Shown in pieces: positions 1 through 10,141 of a stretch of DNA of 64,000 bases. Location of the stretch: NCBI GenBank assembly GCA_020633465.1, contig JACKDN010000012.1, positions 124,001 to 188,000 on the forward strand. The letters run 5' to 3'. The notes under the pieces are model-generated. The model worked only from the letters and a program-made list of their open reading frames with translations. It searched no databases and had not been told where the DNA came from. The stretch is from Myxococcales bacterium. GTDB taxonomy: Bacteria; Myxococcota_A; Bradymonadia; UBA7976; UBA1532. The position numbers and the translations under genes are program-made. Each line of letters begins with the position of its first letter. Position 1 is the first letter of the stretch.

Positions 1-112
1 GGCCGCACCACGACGCCCAGAAGTCGAGGATGGCCGGCCGATCGGCCTCGACGACGTGGCGCATCATGTCGTCGTGCGTCTTCAGGTCGATCAGGAGGGG
101 GCTGTCGCTCAT
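1..112 (-). CDS. Thioredoxin, N-terminal fragment (cut by window edge)
   Basis: The minus strand opens at an ATG at 112, preceded by GGAGAG with a 4-nt spacer. It reads MSDSPLLIDLKTHDD and runs into AILDFWASWCG exactly at the window edge. That is the strand leading into the thioredoxin active site WCGPC, and the next partial codon starts with C, as a proline codon would. Only 37 codons are visible, so the second active-site Cys and the rest of the fold lie outside the window. The family reduces disulfides in the cytoplasm; a thioredoxin-domain fusion cannot be excluded. No signal peptide is visible. Confidence 0.75.
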   Translation of the reverse strand, partial: MSDSPLLIDLKTHDDMMRHVVEADRPAILDFWASWCG

Positions 113-243
113 CGGGCTCTCCAGGTTCGGGTTCCGCTTCACGCCACCGGAGCCATCGGCCCGGCCCGGTGTGTCAGAGGCCCGGCGTCGTCGCGGGCGC
201 ACGCGCGCCCCGGGTCGCTGAGCGATCCGGCGTGCGACCCGGG

Positions 244-678
244 CTACATCGCCTCCAGGACGACCACGGACGCGCGAAAGGGCGACGCGGCGGCGATGCG
301 GCGGTCGAAGGTCAACAGCGACAGCCCATGGTGCTTCGCGAGCGCGGCGAGGTACGCGTCGGTGGTCTGGCGATGCCCCTGAAGCCGCTCCACCGCAGCC
401 TCGAAGAGTCCGGCGTCGCAGGGCAGCGTGTCGGCGACGAACACGTGGGTCGGGTGCGCCACCAGGCGCTTCAGCAGCGCCACCGCGTCCACGGGACGCT
501 TGGCCTCGGCGGTGAAGGCGGGGTTGCACGAGAGGCGCACGAACCCGAGCTGCGTGATCGCACAGGTCGCCCAGCCGCCGCTCGCGTGGTCCCGAAACCA
601 CCGGCGAGCCGGGGCGTGGAACTGATGATTGGGCCACACCAGCGCGAGCAGCGTGTTGACGTCGAGCAGGTGGCTCAA
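244..678 (-). CDS. PIN-domain toxin, VapC family
   Basis: A 144-residue protein that opens LLDVNTLLALVWPNH, with the first PIN catalytic aspartate at residue 6. The middle strand QLGFVRLSCNP and the C-terminal TTDAYLAALA and LLTFDRR supply the later acidic positions of the family. PIN-domain VapC toxins are Mg-dependent RNases that cut tRNA or rRNA when the antitoxin is lost. The start is TTG at 678, which shares TTGA with the stop of the antitoxin gene just upstream, so the pair is probably translationally coupled. Length and gene order (antitoxin first) are normal for the family. The RNA target cannot be told from sequence. Confidence 0.85.
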   Translation of the reverse strand: MSHLLDVNTLLALVWPNHQFHAPARRWFRDHASGGWATCAITQLGFVRLSCNPAFTAEAKRPVDAVALLKRLVAHPTHVFVADTLPCDAGLFEAAVERLQGHRQTTDAYLAALAKHHGLSLLTFDRRIAAASPFRASVVVLEAM

Positions 679-947
679 TCGACGCCTTCGTCGTCGAGCA
701 GGTCGGCGGCCCGGCTGCCGGGGATGATCGCCGCGTCGTCAGGGACGTCGAACACCGGCAGGTCGTCGTCGGCGACCTCGACCGGCCCCTGCGGTCGGAG
801 CCCGCGGCGGGCCAGCTCCGAGATGACCGCCCCCAGAGACTGCCGTGAACCTTCGGCCAGCGTCTTGGCCGCTTCGTAGACGTCGTCCGCGATGGTCAGC
901 GTCGTCCGCATCGTCGACATCGTGATGCGCTGATGTGACGATGTCAA
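675..947 (-). CDS. Ribbon-helix-helix antitoxin of the PIN toxin
   Basis: A small protein containing MRTTLTIADDVYEAAK, a typical RHH/CopG or VapB-type DNA-binding strand and helix, followed by an acidic C-terminal tail (ADDDLPVFDVPDDAA) of the kind that binds and blocks the toxin. Three starts are possible. TTG at 947 has GAGG six nt upstream and is chosen here. ATGs at 920 and 911 would give 81 or 78 residues but lack a clear ribosome site. The gene overlaps the PIN toxin by 4 nt. As in related modules, the antitoxin with toxin probably represses its own promoter. Confidence 0.8.
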   Translation of the reverse strand: MTSSHQRITMSTMRTTLTIADDVYEAAKTLAEGSRQSLGAVISELARRGLRPQGPVEVADDDLPVFDVPDDAAIIPGSRAADLLDDEGVD

Positions 948-977
948 AGGACACCTCGGCGTCGACGCGCCGTCCGA

Positions 978-2939
<1,962 letters not shown>

Positions 2940-3509
2940 CCGTCCCCTCCCATGTGTGCTGGGGGGCACGCTACTGCAGACGGGCGGGCGATTGAAGGGC
3001 AGGAAGAGAAGCACCGGGGGCAGGCCGAAGCCTCGGAGCGGGACGGTGACCGCGCCCCCGGGGCGGTGGTGCTGGGACGCGCCCAGGGCACCTGCAGACC
3101 AGAGAAGTCAGGGGCTCAGAGCGCCACCACCTCACTCACCGTCTTACAAGGACTACCCAAAGGATCACCTCCTCTCCTGGCGCGTTGCACAACTGCGAGG
3201 ATCCCATCACCCCGCAATTCCTCGCCGAGAGGAGCCGCCGTGTCCTCCCCCCGGTCGAGCCGCCCCGGCGCCGACGTGGATCAGAAACCCACTGGGGCGC
3301 CGGAACTCGGGGGCGAGTGAAGCCCCCTCGGCGCTGACCACCGTAGCGGAGGGGGCGGGGCGGTGCAAAGCACGATTCGGTGACGAAATCCCGAGGCGGG
3401 TTCTCGGGTTTCCGCGACCCCCGGCCCATCGGTCACCGTGAAACGGGGCCCTCGGGCGTGGCACGTCGATTGAAACGCGGGCCGGGCGACGACCCCGAAG
3501 GAGGCGCCC
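2940..3509. other. 570-bp divergent intergenic region
   Basis: Separates acs (minus) from the serpin gene (plus). I see no convincing gene here: the open frames are short and lack family features. GGATCACCTCCT at 3162-3173 equals the 3' end of 16S rRNA, and on the minus strand it is an extended Shine-Dalgarno sequence, but no start codon or reading frame follows at useful spacing. Promoters for both flanking genes are presumably inside, but no clear -35/-10 pair stands out. GAAGGAG just before 3510 is the serpin ribosome site. Confidence 0.6.
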
Positions 3510-4910
3510 ATGCGCAGGTCCCGTACGAAGCGACTGTTCACCACGCTCCTCACCGCCACGCTCGCGTTGGGCCTCGCGGCCTGCGACGACGACGGCGGCG
3601 GCGGCGATCCGGGGGCCGGCGGCGAGCCCGGCATGGGCGGGACCCCCGGCATGGGCGGCCAGCCCGGGGCCGGCGGCGAGCCCGGCATGGGCGGCGAGCC
3701 CGGCATGGGCGGCGCGCCGGGCGAGTTCGTCGGCAGCGAGAAGTCGCGCGTCCTCGATCCGCAGGTGCCCGACGCCGATCTCGCCACGCTGGTGGACGGC
3801 CAGCGCGCCTTCACCGCCAGCCTGTACCAGGTGCTGGCGGCCGGCGAGGACGGCAACCTGTTCTACTCGCCCTTCAGCATCCACCAGGCCCTCGCGATGA
3901 CCTGGGCCGGCGCGCGCGGCGACACCGAGGTGCAGATGGCCAACGCCCTGCACTTCGACCTGGACCAGGCCGCCTTGCACCCGGCGCAGAATCGCTTGGA
4001 TCTGGCCCTCGAGAGCCGCGCCGACACCCCCACCGAGAGCGGCGAGCCCCTGCAGCTGAGCATCGCCAACCAGGTGTGGGGCCGCACCGGCTACCAGTGG
4101 CTGCCCGCCTTCCTCGACGTGCTGGCCGAGCAGTACGGCGCGGGCCTGCGCGAGTGGGACTTCGTCGCCGATCCCGAGGGTGGCCGGCAGCGCATCAACC
4201 AGTGGGTCGAGGACCAGACCAACGAGCGCATCAAGGATCTCATCCCCGAGGGCGCCATCGACGGGAGCACGGTGATGGTGTTGGTCAACGCCATCTTCTT
4301 CAAGGCGTCGTGGGCCACGCCCTTCGAGCCCGAGCAGACCGCCGACGCCGACTTCCACCTCGCCGGCGGCAGCACCGTGCTGGTGCCCACCATGTACGAA
4401 GGCGCCGTGCGCGCGCAGTACGGCGCCGGCCCCGGCTGGGAGGCCATCGCGCTGCCCTACGCCGGCAACCAGACCTCGATGCTGGTGGTCGTGCCCGACG
4501 ACCTCGGCGCCTTCGAGGCCGCCTTCGAGGGCCAGACGCTGCGCGCCATCGACGACGCGCTCGGCGGCGTCGAGGCCGAGGTCTACCTGCCCAAGTTCAG
4601 CTTCGAGAGCGGCTTCCAGCTCAACGACGCCATGAGGGCGCTGGGCATGGAGGACGCCTTCGGCGGCGCCGCCGACTTCTCGGGCATGAACGGCGTCGGC
4701 GGCCTCTTCATCCAGGCCATCTTCCACAAGGCCTTCGTCGCCGTGGACGAAGAGGGCACCGAGGCCGCCGCCGCGACGGCCGTGCTGGTGGGCGAGACGT
4801 CGGTGCCGCTGCAGGTCGACGTGCGCGTCGACCGCCCGTTCCTGTTCTTCATCCGCGACGACCTGACGGGCGCGGTGCTGTTCGCCGGGCGGGTGATGGA
4901 TCCGCGCTGA
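3510..4910 (+). CDS. Lipoprotein serpin (protease inhibitor)
   Basis: 466 residues. A signal peptide ends in the lipobox LAAC (Cys25), followed by a Gly-rich linker of PGMGG/PGAGG repeats to about residue 70 and then a full serpin domain. Serpin landmarks are NLFYSPFSIHQALAM, FFKASWATPF, the hinge EEGTEAAAATAV (residues 414-425) and RPFLFFIRDDLTGAVLFAGR at the end. The short-side-chain hinge is that of inhibitory serpins, which trap serine or cysteine proteases. Counting from the hinge, P1 falls near Thr in GETSVP, but the loop length differs from alpha-1-antitrypsin, so the target protease is unknown. The protein is probably displayed on a membrane surface. It is monocistronic, with GAAGGAG upstream of the start. 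Confidence 0.93.
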   Translation: MRRSRTKRLFTTLLTATLALGLAACDDDGGGGDPGAGGEPGMGGTPGMGGQPGAGGEPGMGGEPGMGGAPGEFVGSEKSRVLDPQVPDADLATLVDGQRAFTASLYQVLAAGEDGNLFYSPFSIHQALAMTWAGARGDTEVQMANALHFDLDQAALHPAQNRLDLALESRADTPTESGEPLQLSIANQVWGRTGYQWLPAFLDVLAEQYGAGLREWDFVADPEGGRQRINQWVEDQTNERIKDLIPEGAIDGSTVMVLVNAIFFKASWATPFEPEQTADADFHLAGGSTVLVPTMYEGAVRAQYGAGPGWEAIALPYAGNQTSMLVVVPDDLGAFEAAFEGQTLRAIDDALGGVEAEVYLPKFSFESGFQLNDAMRALGMEDAFGGAADFSGMNGVGGLFIQAIFHKAFVAVDEEGTEAAAATAVLVGETSVPLQVDVRVDRPFLFFIRDDLTGAVLFAGRVMDPR

Positions 4911-4998
4911 GCATGCGCCGCGGCCGGGTGATGCCTCTGCCGTCAGCGTCCAGCCTGTGGCACCCTGACCGCTTCGGCGGCGAAGGGAAGGGGAGCCC

Positions 4999-7900
4999 AT
5001 GCGACGGATCTGGAAGGTGGCGGCCTTGGGGCTGCTCGTCGGCTGCGCCGAGTTCCCCGATCGACAGACGCTGACCGACGGCGGCGGCGCCGACGGCGCC
5101 CTGGACGCGTCGGGCCGCCTCGACCGGGGCACGCAGGGCGACGCAGCCTCGGATCAGGGCGCGCAGCGGATGGACGCGGCGCCCCCGGAGGACGCGACGC
5201 CACCGGAGGACGCGGCGCCGCGCGACCTGGGCGCCGACGCCGGCCTGCCCGACCGGGGCACGCCCGACGCGGCGACGGCGCTGGACGGTGGGCCCGCGCT
5301 GGACGGCGGGCCGGACGCGGCGGCGGACCCCGACGCGGCGCTCGATCCCGACGCGGCGGTGAACGCCGACGCGGCGCTCGACCCCGACGCGGCGACCGAT
5401 CCCGACGCGGCGACCGATCCTGACGGGGCGATGAGTCCCGACGCGGCGGTGGATCCCGACGCGGCGGTGGATCCCGACGCGGCGGTGAACGCCGACGGGG
5501 CGGTGAACGCCGACTCGGCGGTCGATCCCGACGCTACGATGAACCCCGACGCGGCGGTGGATCCCGACGCGGCGGTGGATCCCGACGCGGCGATGAACTC
5601 GGACGCGGCGCTCGATCCGGACGCCGCGCCCGACGCCGCGCCGAGCGATCCCTCGCCGCCCGTGTTGGCGCTCGCCCCGCAGGCCGTCGGTCCCGTGGGC
5701 GGTCGGGCCGTCGCGCTCGCCGCCGGGCTCGCCGGCGGCGCCCGAATCGCCGCGACCGGCCAGCGCGAGACCCTCGGTGATCTGCGGGTGAACGCGGTTC
5801 GACACGACGGCGAAGACGACGCCGCGCGGTCGTCGGGCGTCGTCGCGACCGACGGGCTCCTCGCCTGGCTCACGGCGCGCGACGTCGCGGTCGACCTCGA
5901 CGACACCCTGTGGATCGTCGGCTCGGCGCGTCCCGCCCGCCCCGCGGCCGGCGTGCCCTTCGGCTGGCGCAGCCGCCAGGGCGCCATCGTCCCCCTGCGC
6001 TGGCGCGACTGGCCGCCGAGCGCGGCGCCCGAGGGCGAAGCCACGGGCGTCGCGATCGACGGCGCGGGGCGGGCCCACGTCCTGATCGGGCTCGACGACG
6101 GCACCGTGCAGCTCTGGTCCGCCGATCCGAACACAGCCGAGCTGAGCCCGGTGGCCGAGGGCGCGTTGCCGGGCGTCGCGCTGGCCGGCGGGCTCGTGTC
6201 GACGCCCCTGGGCTTCCACCTGGCCGCCGGCACTCGCGACGGGCGGGCGATCGTCGTCCAGTGCGTGCCCGATCAGCAGACCTGCGTGCAGGCGTGGACG
6301 GCCCCCGCGGCGTCGGCGGGCGAGGCGGTCGTGCCGCTGGGCGCGAGCCTGATCGTGGCCGGGCAGGACGCGACCCAGGGGCCCACCCTGTGGCGCGTCG
6401 GCCAGGCCGATACCACGGCGCAGGCGCTGCCGGCCGACGGGCAATCGGGCCGCGCGCGCAGCGTGGTCGTCGACGGCGACGGCACGGTGTGGGCGGCGGG
6501 CAGCATCGGCGACGCCGCGGCGGTCTGGCGGGTGGACGAGGACGGGCCGTCCGCGCCGCTGCGCCTCGAGCAGGTGCTCGGGTTCGCCGTGGCCGACGTC
6601 GGCCGCCTCGCGCTCGACGCGGCCGGCAACGTCTGGCTGGGCATCGAGCTGGCCGGGGAGGAGCCGGCCGACCCGCGCCAGATCGCGGTGGCCCGCATCG
6701 GTGACGCGCTCGATGGCGTCTGCGCCCCCGACGCCGAGGTGTGCGACGGGCGGGACCAGGACTGCGACCTGCGCCTCGACGAGGCGGCCCCTGGCGAGGC
6801 CAGCATCTGTGGCGAGGGGCAGGTGTGCTCGGCCAGCGCGTGTCAGCCGGCCTGCGCCGTGGGCACGGCCTGCGACGCCACCTGCCGGCGCCTGGACGTG
6901 GATCCCATGCACTGCGGGGCCTGCGCCGCCGACTGCGACTCGACGTGGAGTCGGGCGGCCTGCGGCGGGGGTCGGTGCGCCGTGCTCGACTGCCTGGCCG
7001 GCTTCGCCGACGCCAACGGTCACCCCGACGACGGCTGCGAGTGCGCGCTGGCGGGCGACGAGGTGTGCAATCAGCGCGACGACGACTGCGATGGCGCGGT
7101 GGACGAGGGCTTCGACCTCGCGCTGGATCGGGCGAACTGCGGCGCGTGTCGATCCGCGTGCGCCGCCGACGAGGTGTGCGCAGCCGGCTGCTCGAGCGGG
7201 CCGTGTCCGGCCGGTGAGGTGCGGGTCGACGAGACCTGCCAGGCGCCCGCGCGGACCCTCCGCGTCGGGGGCGGCGAAGCGTACGAGAGCATCGGCGCGG
7301 CGCTCGCCGACGCGCAGGCCGGCGATCGGATCGAGGTGCTGGCCGGCGCCTATGCCGAGGCGCTCGAGGTGACCGTCCCGTCGCTGACGATCGAGGCGGC
7401 CGAGGGCGCGGCCGTGCAGGTGCAGAGCCCCGACGACCGGGCCACGTTGAACGTCACCGCCGACGATGTCGTGGTGCGCGGCCTGGCGATCACCGCGGGC
7501 GATGGGGCCGTGGTGGCGGTGTTCCTCGACGGGGCGCGCGGCGCGCTCGTCGACAGCGAGGTGGTGGGGCCGACCACCGGCGTTCCCGGCCAGACGGCCG
7601 GCGTCCAGGTGGGCGGGGATGGGGTGGTCGTGGCCGGCAACACGGTCTCGGGGGTGGTCGGCGGCACCATGGAGGCCAACAGCACGGGGGCGGCGGGCAT
7701 CGCGGTGCTCGACGCCGACGACGTGGTGGTGGTCCGCAACACGGTCACCGACGTGACGGCCCTCGGTCCGAAGCGCGGCGCCGTCGGTGTGCTGTACGGC
7801 CGCGGCGCGCGGGGGCGCATCGTGGGCAACGTGGTCGAGGGCGTCGTCGGCGGTGATCGCCCCGGCGCCACCGGCTCGGGCGGCTGGGGCTTCGGCATCC

Positions 7901-8961
7901 TGGCCTTCGACGGCGAAGCGCGCATCGAGGCCAACGAGGTATCCGGCGTCGAGGGCGGACGCTCACCCGAGCCCTACGCGACCGCTGTCGGCATCCAGCT
8001 CAATCGGGTGACGCAGGGCGCGGCGGTCGTCCGCAATCGCATCCGCGGCCTGCGCGGCAGCGCCATCTGGGGCGAGGCGATCGGCGTGCAGCTCCACGAC
8101 GCGCCGGGCGCGCTGATCGAAGGCAACGTCATCGGCGTGGCGCCCGGCCAGCCTTGCGACGGCGAGTCGCCCGACGCGCTGCGCGGCTTCGGCGACTTCT
8201 GGATGCTGAACCTGGGCGGCGAGGCCGTCGGCGTCCGGTTGGGCCAGCCGCCGGAGGTCTTCGGCGATGCCAGCGGGGCGACCGACGTGGTGGTGCGGGG
8301 CAACGTGATCCGCTGCCTGATCGGGTCGGGGCTGGGCGCCGGGATCGACACCTTCGGCAGCTCGAACGGCCTGCGACTGGAAGGCAACGTGATCTCGGAG
8401 CTGACCGGTCGCGTGGCCACCGGGGCGTCCCTGCGCGGCGAGACGACCCTGCGCAACGAACTGTATTACGCCTTCGAAGCCGCCTTCACCTATGGCGCCG
8501 TGGTGAGTGCAGGCGAGGTCGACGTGGCCAACGTCACCTTCTATGACCTCAGGGCGGTCGGCGTGCCCGAGCCCTCGGCCATGCTGGCGATCACGACGCC
8601 GGTGCCGGGCGGCGTGGTCGAAGACAGCCTCTTCGTCGGAGGCAACAAGCGCGGGGTGTGGGTCAAAGACGCGGCGGGCGTCACCGTGCGCAACGTGACC
8701 GTGCGCGAGGTCAACGACGAAGCGCTGCTCGGCGTGGTGACCGCGATCGGGCAGGACGGCAACGACGCGGCCGATCCGCTGTTCGTCGACCCCGCGAACG
8801 GTGACTTTCGGGTGCTGCGGCGCTCGCCCGCCGTGGACAGTGGACGATCCGGCGCGGCGCTGTGCGGTGACGAGCCGCGCGACGCCGACAACCTGTGCCG
8901 ACGCGATCGCGGCCACCTCGGCGGCACCGCCGGCGCATGGAGCGCGTGGCCGGCGCCCTGA
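4999..8961 (+). CDS. Giant lipoprotein: Asp-rich linker, MopE-type motifs, parallel beta-helix
   Basis: 1320 residues. The lipobox LVGC puts the lipid Cys at residue 16. Residues about 30-215 are an Asp/Ala/Pro linker built from DPDAAV and NADAA units. A region of about 350 residues with repeated short beta motifs follows and may be a propeller. Two Cys/Asp motifs of the MopE/FG-GAP-associated type follow, VCDGRDQDCDLRLDE (~581) and VCNQRDDDCDGAVDE (~689). The last ~500 residues are a right-handed parallel beta-helix with recurring GNxVxGVxG and VVRxNxV turns. It is an outer-surface protein, possibly binding metal or polysaccharide, and no catalytic residues can be assigned. AAGGGGAG precedes the ATG. 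It ends against the next gene in a shared TGATCA, with the two stops back to back. Confidence 0.88.
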   Translation: MRRIWKVAALGLLVGCAEFPDRQTLTDGGGADGALDASGRLDRGTQGDAASDQGAQRMDAAPPEDATPPEDAAPRDLGADAGLPDRGTPDAATALDGGPALDGGPDAAADPDAALDPDAAVNADAALDPDAATDPDAATDPDGAMSPDAAVDPDAAVDPDAAVNADGAVNADSAVDPDATMNPDAAVDPDAAVDPDAAMNSDAALDPDAAPDAAPSDPSPPVLALAPQAVGPVGGRAVALAAGLAGGARIAATGQRETLGDLRVNAVRHDGEDDAARSSGVVATDGLLAWLTARDVAVDLDDTLWIVGSARPARPAAGVPFGWRSRQGAIVPLRWRDWPPSAAPEGEATGVAIDGAGRAHVLIGLDDGTVQLWSADPNTAELSPVAEGALPGVALAGGLVSTPLGFHLAAGTRDGRAIVVQCVPDQQTCVQAWTAPAASAGEAVVPLGASLIVAGQDATQGPTLWRVGQADTTAQALPADGQSGRARSVVVDGDGTVWAAGSIGDAAAVWRVDEDGPSAPLRLEQVLGFAVADVGRLALDAAGNVWLGIELAGEEPADPRQIAVARIGDALDGVCAPDAEVCDGRDQDCDLRLDEAAPGEASICGEGQVCSASACQPACAVGTACDATCRRLDVDPMHCGACAADCDSTWSRAACGGGRCAVLDCLAGFADANGHPDDGCECALAGDEVCNQRDDDCDGAVDEGFDLALDRANCGACRSACAADEVCAAGCSSGPCPAGEVRVDETCQAPARTLRVGGGEAYESIGAALADAQAGDRIEVLAGAYAEALEVTVPSLTIEAAEGAAVQVQSPDDRATLNVTADDVVVRGLAITAGDGAVVAVFLDGARGALVDSEVVGPTTGVPGQTAGVQVGGDGVVVAGNTVSGVVGGTMEANSTGAAGIAVLDADDVVVVRNTVTDVTALGPKRGAVGVLYGRGARGRIVGNVVEGVVGGDRPGATGSGGWGFGILAFDGEARIEANEVSGVEGGRSPEPYATAVGIQLNRVTQGAAVVRNRIRGLRGSAIWGEAIGVQLHDAPGALIEGNVIGVAPGQPCDGESPDALRGFGDFWMLNLGGEAVGVRLGQPPEVFGDASGATDVVVRGNVIRCLIGSGLGAGIDTFGSSNGLRLEGNVISELTGRVATGASLRGETTLRNELYYAFEAAFTYGAVVSAGEVDVANVTFYDLRAVGVPEPSAMLAITTPVPGGVVEDSLFVGGNKRGVWVKDAAGVTVRNVTVREVNDEALLGVVTAIGQDGNDAADPLFVDPANGDFRVLRRSPAVDSGRSGAALCGDEPRDADNLCRRDRGHLGGTAGAWSAWPAP

Positions 8962-10062
8962 TCAGCCGCGGGGCGGCGGTGCCAGCAGGTGGTCCAGCGT
9001 CAGCAGCGTCTCGCCCAGGGTGTAGAAGCGATCGACGGGGTCGTCGACCATCGTGCGCCACCAGGGCAGCGCCGCCGCGACCCAGCGGCGCGCGGTCAGG
9101 GGGTCGCCGCGGCGGGCGGCCAGGCGGGCGAAGCAGCTGTAGACGGCGAGGTCGGCGTCGCGCTCGGTGGCGGCCTCGCCGGTGCGCCCGTAATACCAGC
9201 GCTTCAGGTGGCGCATACGGGCCGTCGCGAAGGTCAGCGCGGCGTCGGCGACGGCGGGCGCGCCGTGCAGCACCGTCTCCGCAACGAAGCACGCATTGTT
9301 CAATTGAATCAGGTCGTTGGGGGAGAACGCGCGGATCGGCACCTCGGGGTACATGGTGCGCAGGTCGGGCTGGACGAGGGTGTGCAGCAGGCCGCTCGGC
9401 GAGCGCGCGGCCTCGATGAGCTCGAGGCTCTGGCGGGCGGCCTCGGCCAGCGCGGCGTCGCCGGTCGCCGCGGCCACCTCGGCGACGAAGTCGGGGTCGT
9501 AGTCGACCAGGTACGAGTCGTTGGCGAAGGCGCGGGTGCCCAGGTTGAAGTAGTTGCGCACGTGCCAGACGCCTTGATCGACGTAGGCGTGGCGGCGCCA
9601 GCCGTCGAGGATCGACCTGGCCAGCGCGCGATCGGCCGGCCGGTCGAAGGCGTCGGCGCCGCGCCACAGCGCGCGGGCCAGGCGCAGGGCCTCGGTGGTG
9701 CCGCTGGCGTCGGGCGGCGTGCCGGGCTGGGCGCGCCAGGCCACGAAGCCGCGGGTGTAGGGATCGGCCGGATCGTCCAGCACCAGGTGGGCGGCGGCGA
9801 AGGCGCGCAGGCGGTCGTACAGCGGGCGGTCGCCGGCCAGCGCGGCGTGCTCCATCAGGTGGGCCACGTCGACGGCGTAGACGAAGCCGTCCTCGCGCCG
9901 CGGCCCGCCGGCATCGACCCAGGCGCGCGCGCGGGCCGCCAGGGCGTCGCGCAGCGCCTCGAGCGCCGGACGATCGAGCGGCGGCGGCGTCGCGTCGCGG
10001 GCCGAGAAGCCCGCCAGCCCGACCAGCGCGGCCAGCAGCACGAGGGGGACGAGGCGCACCAC
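8962..10062 (-). CDS. Membrane-anchored or secreted protein, all-helical, function unknown
   Basis: I do not recognise the family. After RLVPLVLLAALVGLAGFS, a signal anchor, the protein is about 350 residues of amphipathic helices with aromatic and acidic patches, such as VRNYFNLGTRAFANDSYLVD and AFSPNDLIQLNNACF. Spaced helix pairs like GTTEALRLARALW recall the (alpha/alpha)6 six-hairpin glycosidase fold, but this is a guess. The start is uncertain. GTG at 10062 or 10059 puts the hydrophobic segment at the N-terminus. ATG at 10143 would overlap the fumC start and add a non-signal leader. It converges with the beta-helix lipoprotein and diverges from fumC. Confidence 0.75.
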   Translation of the reverse strand: MVRLVPLVLLAALVGLAGFSARDATPPPLDRPALEALRDALAARARAWVDAGGPRREDGFVYAVDVAHLMEHAALAGDRPLYDRLRAFAAAHLVLDDPADPYTRGFVAWRAQPGTPPDASGTTEALRLARALWRGADAFDRPADRALARSILDGWRRHAYVDQGVWHVRNYFNLGTRAFANDSYLVDYDPDFVAEVAAATGDAALAEAARQSLELIEAARSPSGLLHTLVQPDLRTMYPEVPIRAFSPNDLIQLNNACFVAETVLHGAPAVADAALTFATARMRHLKRWYYGRTGEAATERDADLAVYSCFARLAARRGDPLTARRWVAAALPWWRTMVDDPVDRFYTLGETLLTLDHLLAPPPRG

Positions 10063-10141
10063 GCGCCGAGCGTCGGGGCTGCGCGCCGCGCCGTCAACCC
10101 GCGTCGCGCAACCGCGTGTGCCTGCCGGCCATCGACCTGCC

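Noticed and set aside
244..947. The PIN/RHH pair as part of a larger defence island
   Set aside because: Neighbours are thioredoxin and acetyl-CoA synthetase; no restriction, Abi, CBASS or phage genes are adjacent, so it is a lone toxin-antitoxin module.
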